Below, piece after piece: positions 56,151 to 64,000 of a DNA stretch of 64,000 nt (positions are counted from its first letter, which is position 1; the number at the start of each line of letters is the position of its first letter). The DNA comes from Amyloporia xantha (lineage: Eukaryota; Basidiomycota; Agaricomycetes; Polyporales; Adustoporiaceae): the NCBI GenBank assembly GCA_036971615.1, contig JAYKKR010000004.1, positions 930,001-994,000 on the forward strand, read 5' to 3'. Position numbers and translations under genes: made by a program. The notes beneath the pieces are model-generated. The model was not told where the DNA came from. It made no database searches and worked only from the letters and a program-made list of their open reading frames with translations.

Positions 56151-57785
56151 TCACAATGCCCACCTGAGCGCTACCGATGTGCTCCATCCGTTACGAGTTC
56201 GCGCAGGCAAAGCCAGTTCTTCGGGCGCCAGCAGACTCGCCAAGAATCCGTCATGCTCTGTGACGCTAAAATAAGAAAAGGTACTTGGCATGAGTAGGGT
56301 CTTCAAGTTCGTCTTTAGACGGTCACAGCTGATAGCAGACGAGGGTGTCCATCGGACCAGACCTGGCCCTTCTGAGCAGCGAAGCCACTCAACCCACCGG
56401 TCTACCAGAATGCAACAAGCGGTCGGGACAGCGGGTGCAAGCTGGTTTGCAACAATTTCATGCTGGAGCTGTAGGTTCAACGTGAGCTTGTTATCGAAGA
56501 TGAAGTCGCTGTCGTTAATCGGACAGAGCGCGAGCGACTCGAGGCTGGGCGCAAAGTCGGACTTCCACTTGGCGCAGAATTCCTTCGGGAGGCACGGGGT
56601 TAGGTTGGCACAACTCCTGACGAAATGAGACACTGGACTGACTGAGATGCTATGCATTGGCAACTTGTAGTGACTGGAATATAGCTGGAGTGACTTGAGA
56701 CGAGGGAAACAGTTATGGGGTGCTCCGGAGAAAAATACCCATAGCGGCAAGTTGAGAGAGGTGATGTGTACGATCGATGCCTGGATACAGAGAAGCATAC
56801 TGCGACACTGCTTCACATCCACAACAGTTTCGGACCGTAGTGAGACCGTGTCGAGGGGTCGGCCGGGAATCGTCTGCAAAGCAATGTTCGTGGGGCCCCT
56901 GTAGTTCTTGAGTGACAGCAGAGCCGTCTTCGACACGCCCGTACTGTCGTTCGGCTGAGTATCGAAAGCGACTTTATCGAGATAGAGACATGTGAGAAAT
57001 GGCATACGCTCAAGCAGCGCGGCAAGTTCGGAAGGATCTTGCAGGGAGCAATCGTGAAGGCGTAATTCGCGTAGGGAGAACTGTACGTCCTGTCCAAGGA
57101 TATGGGAGATACAATGATCACTGTTCGTGGACAAGCTGTTTAGCTCTGCAGGTGTTGCAAATTTTTGTATTACAGGCCAATACGGAGTTGAATTTGCCTC
57201 TCTGCCACCAATGAAAGTAAAACTCGACCACCGAGAGACGGGGATCATTGTTGTTGGATCCCCGTCAAGAGGGAGAAAGGTACACAGCTCGAAGCTGACA
57301 GATTTCAAGCTGCCCAAGAGCATTATTGCCGAAAAGAAATTTGCGGAAAGAGGAGTGCAAGATACATTCAGTGTATGAATGCCCGAGAAATGCGACAGCG
57401 CGTCGAGATGTGTCTTCAGGATAGTAGAATAGACCCACTCTTGCGCACGACTGGGAGGATTCCATTTCGAAAAAGCGCAGGTATTGACGCATTGGGCGAG
57501 TTGAATGCTCTGTGCTTCTTGGTCACTGAGGCGGCCAAACCAATCATGGCGCGCCGACATATCACAGTCACGTCCATCGAAGCACAGGGAGTTGAATAGA
57601 AGCGGCTGAGACATGACGCAAAAGAAGCGACAGACGAGTGAGAGATTGGAGATTGTATTTTTGAACTGCAACCGAGTCATTTCTTGTGGGTAATGGAGGT
57701 GGCCGAAGACCTCCAAATATATCTCGTTGGGTATCGTCGTAAGCTTCCTTGAGCCATTGCGGCGTTCTGGCGCTGGCAACAGCAT
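56151..57785 (-). CDS. F-box protein (544 aa)
   Basis: Single-exon frame. The F-box lies at about residues 16-65 (LTTIPNEIYLEVFGHLHYP ... NTISNLSLVCRFFCVMSQPLLFNSLCF), the Skp1-binding motif of SCF ubiquitin ligases. The remainder is an irregular leucine-rich-repeat-like region (SLKSVSFELCTFLPL, FSLRELRLHDCSLQDPSELAALLE, FLTCLYLDKVAF, FPRLKSLQLYSSHYKL, SLESLALCP) that would bind a substrate. Such proteins form large, fast-evolving families in Agaricomycetes, and a target cannot be inferred. The 3' end approaches copy D tail to tail. A decayed paralogue of its end is at 50994-51280. Confidence 0.85.
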   Translation of the reverse strand: MLLPAPERRNGSRKLTTIPNEIYLEVFGHLHYPQEMTRLQFKNTISNLSLVCRFFCVMSQPLLFNSLCFDGRDCDMSARHDWFGRLSDQEAQSIQLAQCVNTCAFSKWNPPSRAQEWVYSTILKTHLDALSHFSGIHTLNVSCTPLSANFFSAIMLLGSLKSVSFELCTFLPLDGDPTTMIPVSRWSSFTFIGGREANSTPYWPVIQKFATPAELNSLSTNSDHCISHILGQDVQFSLRELRLHDCSLQDPSELAALLERMPFLTCLYLDKVAFDTQPNDSTGVSKTALLSLKNYRGPTNIALQTIPGRPLDTVSLRSETVVDVKQCRSMLLCIQASIVHITSLNLPLWVFFSGAPHNCFPRLKSLQLYSSHYKLPMHSISVSPVSHFVRSCANLTPCLPKEFCAKWKSDFAPSLESLALCPINDSDFIFDNKLTLNLQLQHEIVANQLAPAVPTACCILVDRWVEWLRCSEGPGLVRWTPSSAISCDRLKTNLKTLLMPSTFSYFSVTEHDGFLASLLAPEELALPARTRNGWSTSVALRWAL

Positions 57786-58362
57786 TTAAGTACAACAAAA
57801 AACAAAAAGAATCAAGAACTCTTACTACTCCAATCCAATCCTGATATCATTTTCATACTGCTGTAGAAAGTGTTAGCTCGGCCCTAGTCAATGCATATTC
57901 CGTTGAGCGAAGTTACTGCCAATTCTTTGTAACAACTTACGCACAAAACTGTACTAACAACGCTGGACTTAGAGCACTGTGCTAGTCGTACTTGACTGAA
58001 GTGACGGTGTTGAAGGAAGGAGTTGAACTGATGAACTGAAGCATCGATCGAGCCATAACGCCGTCACGTGCTGGATCAATGAATGCGGGGTTGTTTGTCC
58101 TTATTAGAATCCGAAGGCCACAAGTCCGACGCCCATCTCCGTGACGTCAAATTAACCTCTGGTGGCAAGCCATTCTCAATGTCTTTCATTGCCTCGGTGG
58201 GCCGCGAATTAAATAGCACCATGAACAGAAGAATTCATGAGGACACATCTATACATTATTGATTCCGGCTGCTCTTTTACATGAATACAGACTTCCTGCG
58301 AATACTACACCCCGCCAAACATTCATCCCATACACGACACTTCAGCTAAGCGTTCGAAGCTC
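57786..58362. other. Gap, nothing supported
   Basis: F-box promoter side and 3' side of TAL1. No feature recognised. Confidence 0.4.
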
Positions 58363-59616
58363 TTATGCCGAGAGCTTCTTCCTGAGGAGCTCCTTCAGGG
58401 TAGCACCATCTTCTGCAAACTTCTTGATACCCTCGTGAAGCTTGTCGAACGCCATCTGGTCCTCGAGCAATGCCCAGCGGAAATCAGCCTCGTTGTCGAT
58501 GAAGGTAACCTTCTCTAGGGGCTGTCCTTGGGCAGCTGGAATGCACAGAATAGTAAGAACCTGTTCGATCGCTTAGAACATCATTACACACCGGCATGAG
58601 AGTCAAGCTTCTTGGGGACGGGGGAAGTGTCGTTCTTGAGCTCCTCAAGCAGAGCAGGAGCGATGGTCAGGAAGTCAACACCAGCAAGCGCCTTGATCTC
58701 CCCAGACTATCGTTTAAAATGGTATTAGAGAATCAAACCACACTTGTCAAAGAAAGTATCGTACGTTACGGAATGAAGCACCCATAACAATCGTCTTGTA
58801 GTGGTGCTGCTTGTAGTAGTTGAAGATCTTCTTTACCGACTGGACACCCGGGTCCTCATCGCCAACATAGTCCTTTCCGGGCTTGTTCTTCTTGTACCAG
58901 TCGAGGATCTGTGGGAGCATTAGCGTACAGGAGTACAATGATGTCATCATGCGCTTACCCGGCCGACGAAGGGCGAAATGAGCGTTACACCCGCCTCAGC
59001 GCATGCAACAGCCTGACAAAAGCCGAACAGGAGCGTGAGGTTGCAGTGGATGCCATCGTCGCGCTCCAGCTCGCGCGCAGCCTGGATACCCTCCCAAGTA
59101 GATGCGATCTTGATCAAGATACGCTCTTTCTTGATGCCGAGCGACTCGTAGAGGGCGATCAGCTCCTTGGCCTTCGCCTTTGTGCCCGCCTTGTCGAACG
59201 ACAAGCGCGCATCTACCTCGGTCGAGACACGGCCGGGGATGATAGCAAGGATCTCCTTGCCGAATTCGACGAGCTGCACACCAGTCAGAATGACGTCTCG
59301 AAAGATCAATGACGCGATCGACTTACTAGGCGATCCATAGCAGCGTTGGTCTGAGTCTCGAGGTCACCGCCCTTGCTCTTTCCGAACTTCACGGCGGCAT
59401 CGATGAGACGAGCATAGCCCGGCTTGTTCGACGCAGCGAGAATCAAGGACGGGTTCGTCGTCGCATCCTGAGGCTTGTAGACGTCAATGGCTGCAATATC
59501 GATGTCAGATCACGATGATGATACATATCGGCACACGCATACTCACACTCGAAGTCTCCCGAGTCGGAAACGACGACGGTGCCGGTTTGTTTGAGGTAGT
59601 CGAGTGAGGTGGTCAT
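58363..59616 (-). CDS. TAL1: Transaldolase
   Basis: Non-oxidative pentose phosphate pathway, cytosolic: transfers dihydroxyacetone between sedoheptulose 7-phosphate and glyceraldehyde 3-phosphate. Six exons, 59547..59616, 59327..59490, 58959..59273, 58765..58908, 58592..58706 and 58363..58535, give 326 aa, the usual size. Starts [22 protein letters not shown]. Signature 1 is [12 protein letters not shown]; the active-site Lys is in [16 protein letters not shown] (Schiff base); [30 protein letters not shown] and [10 protein letters not shown] are the other conserved blocks. All catalytic residues are present; a housekeeping gene. Confidence 0.97.
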
Positions 59617-62600
59617 GGTGGTGGTAAGTTGGTGAAAGAGAGGTGCTGATGAAGAGGGGATGAAATAGGCTGCACGACGGGAGCCTCCAATCTCGTGATC
59701 GATCGGCTCGGTTCGGCCCGGGTAGTCTGGGTACCTTCTTCCCCAGTTTATGCTGACGCGCTCTCACTCATCTAACCGTGCGTGCTCAGTAATGAGACAC
59801 GAATGCCATATGCGCCGTCCGTCAAGTCATCGCTGCTGCTCGCTAAGGCCGTCTTGCTTTCTCATGCTCAAGGTCAGCTCTCACGTACGACGACTGACAA
59901 TGTGAACTTTGTGCCGGTTTGCGGGGTACGGGTAATGTTTAGGTTCCGCTGAACAACATCGTTACGCCGGGATGGATAATCGAATCATCTGTCCGGAGCT
60001 AATGCGCGTTTTGGAGACTCAGATCCTTCGACCGTCCTTCGATGATCTAGCATGAATTCAGATGACTGCTCAACGTCTTCAAGTTGGCTACGCTTGGTAT
60101 ACCCCTGTAAGGCATCTGACAGTCACGTCAGTGAGAACGTCCGGGGGAAAATGTATCAATATATGCCACGCACCAAAAATACGCTTGTCAAACGTGTGTT
60201 CCCAATTAGACGAGCGTTTGTGCGGACCCAGGTAACTGCACGTGCACTAGTGCCAGTGGCGCGAACATTTCATCGGCAACGACAGCATCATGACATGACC
60301 CACCTGCATACTTTGCTCCAGACTGCGTTGTGTCTCAATATGAGTGGTCACCAGAAGCTTGTTCCCCCTCTCCAGCATTCGACGCATCGTAAGCTCTGGT
60401 ACGTCCATCAACCTCGTCACGGGTGCCCATTCAATAGCCAGAAGCGCCAAACGATGCGAGTCAGACAGGAGTGCAGATAAGTGCTCGGAACGAAAGCCCT
60501 TCGCAGGACCCGAGCAGCATGTATAGGCAGCCATCGAATATATAGAGCGGACATAGGGTGCAGCGATGGATAGTCAACCTTTATCCACGGAACAAATCTG
60601 AGTGCCTGCAAATGATGGATCGTAATATGACTCTGCCACGCCCGAGCTTTTCCAGGTAGATAGACGAGTCCCTCAGGATGCGACAACGTGAGAGTTGAAG
60701 AAATGACATACTTGGACTCACTGAACACGAGGTGACTCGAACCACATACACTGCGGCGGGACGTGTGCCGCGGAGTTCGTATCTTCTCATTGTCACATAC
60801 ATCGGCGCCTCAGCCGACAGCACCGCATTCCATCAGGAGGATATATACCCGTGAATGTGTTCCGTAATCGACAGTTTGGTGGCGTATGTCCGTTATCTGT
60901 CAAATGCGCATCAGCTATTTCGCCGCGGATCAAAGAGGGCGAACGAAACTCGTCATAAAATTTCAATTGACGAGCACTGCGGAAACTGTCTGATCGTATG
61001 TGGTAGCTCAACGGCTCCTCGCGGCTAGCGGGGGAACGCAGGCATGCTTCTGTGTTTGCGGAGGTGAAGAGATGTTCTGGCCGAAGATAAGGTCTTCCTC
61101 GATAGTGTGGTGCCAACCGCAATGACTAGTCCGTCTGCCCACACGTAGCGCCAGTGTAGTTTCGTTTCTCAGCCGGCTGAGAAAGAATCCTGAGAATAGG
61201 CGAGAGACGTGGAGGCACACATGGTCTCAGCGGAAATACAAGTAAATGAGCGATATTGGCAGGTGGCGGATTATCTGAGAGATCCAGATCCTTGTAGCCC
61301 ACAACGGGCGAATTTGTAAGGTGGCGAACTCTCCGGATCAGTGAAGGAGATTCTTCTCGAAAATGGGAGGCCGTTTTAACGATACCGGCGGGTGACTCGT
61401 AGTTGGGTCGGCGGAGCCGAGCTTGCACGAGAATGACAATGTCATAATACAGGAAGGTTGTTAACCGCCGCTTGATCAAGAATTGTATCCTCATAAGGAA
61501 CTTGAAATATGTAGTTCCTTCCAGAAGCAGCTACGCACAGTCAATAGTCTGTATTGAATAGCGGCCTGGACGGGGTAGTCAGTCTAGGATACGTCTGAAT
61601 GTGAGGTAAGTATTCATATATCATTCCACCGTGGCGACTCACCAGAAAAGATGCGCGCTCGACGGACAGATGTCCTCATATCCAAGAAGTCTGAGTCATT
61701 GGCAAATAGACTTCCACAGATGCGTCCCTCGCCCTAGGACAGAGGAGTCACCCGCCAACATGTCTCCTCAGGCAGGAACGGCCGCCATGAATACAAGTAG
61801 ACCCAATGATGATGATAACATACCTCACCGGAACTTCAACCGGAGAAAATTTGTTGGATGCATCTAAGGAGCGTACCGTCACAAAAGGTCGCATCGCAAT
61901 GCAATGCGAATAACGGGCTCGGAGATTGGGGTTCAGGAAGCTCCAGCAGGCCTCGTGTTTGTTCTTCCGCGTCTGCGCGATGTGCTGTGTCGTCGAGCTG
62001 AGACCGGCGGGTAGCACACCAGCACTGTCTGCTCTGCAAGGCGGTGAAGACGGCATGAGAGGGAAAGGAAAGGCGAGTCGTATCCTGCCGGTGGTTCTGA
62101 TGTCTGCGGACAGCTCATCAGCCAACCGGGCGAGTGGGAATTTCCCGGTTCAACCTATGTAGACCAGCGCGATGTCTCCGGTGAATTAATTCAGCGCTGA
62201 CGTTCTGGCCTTGAGAGCACGGTCTGATTGGTCCACTCTATGTATATTTTGGGGTGTTGACGACAATAGAGGGTACAGTGCGTCCGCTGGATCAGCGCCC
62301 GAGGAGATCACCCTGCACCCGCACCAGAGGTGTCACCCAGGCGCTCAGCGCCCATACGAACACTATGACTTCTTATCGGTGACGAACGTGGCGCCCGTAT
62401 TGTGAAGATGGTCTAGCCACGATGTAGTAGGCGGCGATGCATTGGTACGGCAGATGTGCGCGCTCGGATGACTAGACCTGTACCTTTGCCGGGCGCATGC
62501 GCACGACGTACGGTACTTGTAGGAACCGAGTCAGCGACCCGCGAGGTATAGCTTTTCTGCGATGTGCCAAAATCTGTTGAAACAGGTAAGAGGAACATAC

Positions 62601-63560
62601 CATACCTGATATTTTGTTAAATATATTGGCATGTTCACATTGTCTGGGCGCCAATTGCGCCGTACGATTGCACAACCGACCGCACGGTGTGATGTGCTAA
62701 ACATGGAGAAAATGGTATGACAATGACCCCTGCAAGAAGGGCAACGGCAACGTCAAGGCTAGACCCGAAAGCGAATGCTATGGCTCGGGACCAAGAGTTC
62801 AATAAATGACACATGAGTGGAGTCAAACGAAAGCTAATTGTCACACAACCACAATTAAGGGATGGTGTGAAACCGAAGGAGACCGCTCATACTGGATGTA
62901 ACGGCTTACTACATGTCATGTCTGGAACTTTGGTCACGATGAAGTAAGCATAATATAGCTTTCGATCCAGGCGCAGATCCACGCGTCTTCATCTGGAAAT
63001 TTGATTGCCATCAAGAAGTGCCTCCACTGTACAGAGTAGACCTGCGAATGGAGTCTGGAAGATGTCAACCTGCTATAAGCAAGATACGACTCACTGCGAT
63101 ACCCTTCCCGTCTGAATAGGTCACACTGGGATCTCTCTCATCAATCGTGATCATTCCTCAAATTGTTGTCTTCGGATTGGTCCGTCGGCGACGAGCGAAG
63201 ATTGTGGACGTTCGAGATTATGGTGATTTCGGGCGATTCCCGCGTTCTTCCCGCAGTGATCGCAGAAGTCGTATCTCGGCCTCGTGGCCATGTATACGGA
63301 AAACTATCCAAATAAGGCAGGCGAGGGCACTGTGCTGTCACTCACTGCTGTGTTCGTGGCGTCCACGTTGTACGGATTTACCGCTGCATGTTCTCTGCGT
63401 CAAGGTAGTCTGTCTCAGCCGTCTCCCTGTTGGTACCCACAATATTGTGTACACAATCCATCAGGAACTCCATGGAAAACGTCTCCATGCCTCTACTAGG
63501 TGCCATTTCCATAGCGAGAACACGTATTTGCTTCGAAATGCCAACTAGTCACGTCAATTG
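59617..63560. other. Poorly coding region with possible gene relics
   Basis: No intact gene could be assembled in almost 4 kb. On the minus strand between about 60250 and 61490 several overlapping frames have coding-like pieces (ITIHHLQALRFVPWIKVDYPS, WAPVTRLMDVPELTMRRMLERG, REESPSLIRRVRHLTN) like those of expanded basidiomycete hypothetical families. They change frame repeatedly and lack good splice sites, suggesting a decayed gene. 61500-63140 shows nothing. Confidence 0.35.
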
Positions 63561-63579
63561 GTTAAGCACAAACCAAATC

Positions 63580-64000
63580 CCCCAGAGGCTGTTCACCCAT
63601 CGGGCTCTGTGATTCGATGTCTCCGGATATAACTCTCCCGGTGCGCTGAATTCCACAATTCCTACTGCAACTACCGGCACTTCGATTGACGTATTGCAAA
63701 TGCTGTACTCCAACTCGCGCTGAGTTCAGTCAACACAAACCTTTCGGGATGATGTCCATCAGACAGAAATGTAGATATTTATGCTGCCGCCAACGTATTT
63801 CTTTTTTCGGCGACTTGAACTTCAGGCCTTCCGTCATCGTATTAAATAGGCCAGGTCCACCGTCATCTTCAGCAACAATGTCCCAACCTCTCATTACTTT
63901 GTACGACATCCCCTCCACAATCCCGCAACCATGGGCTCCAAACATTTGGCGCATACGGTATGTAGCACTCGGATACTGCGAGGAGTCGGGTCTGACAAAA
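63580..64000 (-). CDS. Hypothetical protein, partial at the window edge
   Basis: Not recognised. An open stretch enters from the right edge and reads MRQMFGAHGCGIVEGMSYKV then KVMRGWDIVAEDDGGPG and HKYLHFCLMDIIPK. A consensus donor (G|GTTTGT, about 63740) and an acceptor near 63720 would extend it a little further. Gly-rich, no membrane helix. Too little is visible for a function. Confidence 0.35.

Noticed and set aside
61126..61494. 122-codon minus frame as an independent gene
   Set aside because: Only part of it looks coding, neighbours continue in other frames, and no consistent exon set was found; treated as possible relic.

Overview
The window is nuclear DNA of a filamentous basidiomycete, most likely an Agaricomycete. 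Genes are split by many 45-65 nt GT-AG introns and are densely packed. The transposon families (Tnp2/CACTA, Plavaka-type, Copia) are typical of mushroom-forming fungi. No rRNA, CRISPR array or bacterial-style operon was seen. Exons were joined by hand from splice consensus and protein continuity, so boundaries are predictions, but for the genes given exon by exon the phases agree and the lengths sum to whole codons.

Left third (1-14.7 kb): a SAM-methyltransferase gene runs off the left edge. It is followed by a nested transposon complex. A CACTA-type Tnp2 transposase gene on the minus strand (3663-14251, 14 exon pieces) is split in its first coding exon by a complete 6.1-kb Plavaka-type element (7375-13496). 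The inner element has CATCAG...CTGATG termini, a 2-bp target duplication, an intact 898-aa transposase with an N-terminal C2H2 finger, and a divergently transcribed second gene with a DUF6532-like domain. A second uncharacterised gene (1672-3537) lies beyond the 3' end of Tnp2 and probably belongs to the outer element.

Middle (14.7-34.6 kb): a normal gene block. It holds an unidentified small gene, ATG13 (autophagy), a PTR2-type peptide transporter divergent from a JmjC/cupin protein, an aromatic-acid-exporter-like membrane protein, an ECM14-like M14 carboxypeptidase that lacks two catalytic residues, a cytochrome P450, and an intron-containing tRNA-Tyr(GTA).

Right-centre (35-58 kb): an expanded, repeatedly invaded locus. 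Four copies (A-D) of an unrecognised two-exon gene for a ~140-aa protein sit here. A, B and C were tandem repeats of about 1.25 kb. The A-B interval was opened by a second complete Plavaka-type element (35814-42612, 989-aa transposase plus a companion gene) and by a young Copia LTR retrotransposon (43114-48892, apparently identical LTRs, 5-bp target duplication GTGTC). C and D are each followed by an antisense F-box gene, full-length after D and a broken remnant after C. Between them lies a 3.5-kb segment with an FtsJ-like methyltransferase gene and an uncertain gene, bracketed by direct repeats.

Right end (58-64 kb): transaldolase (TAL1), then poorly coding sequence with possible gene relics and a partial gene at the edge.

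The most interesting signal is the repeated two-gene architecture of the Plavaka-type elements. In both copies a transposase and a diverged but recognisably homologous companion gene lie inside the same type of termini, which suggests the companion is a functional part of the transposon.
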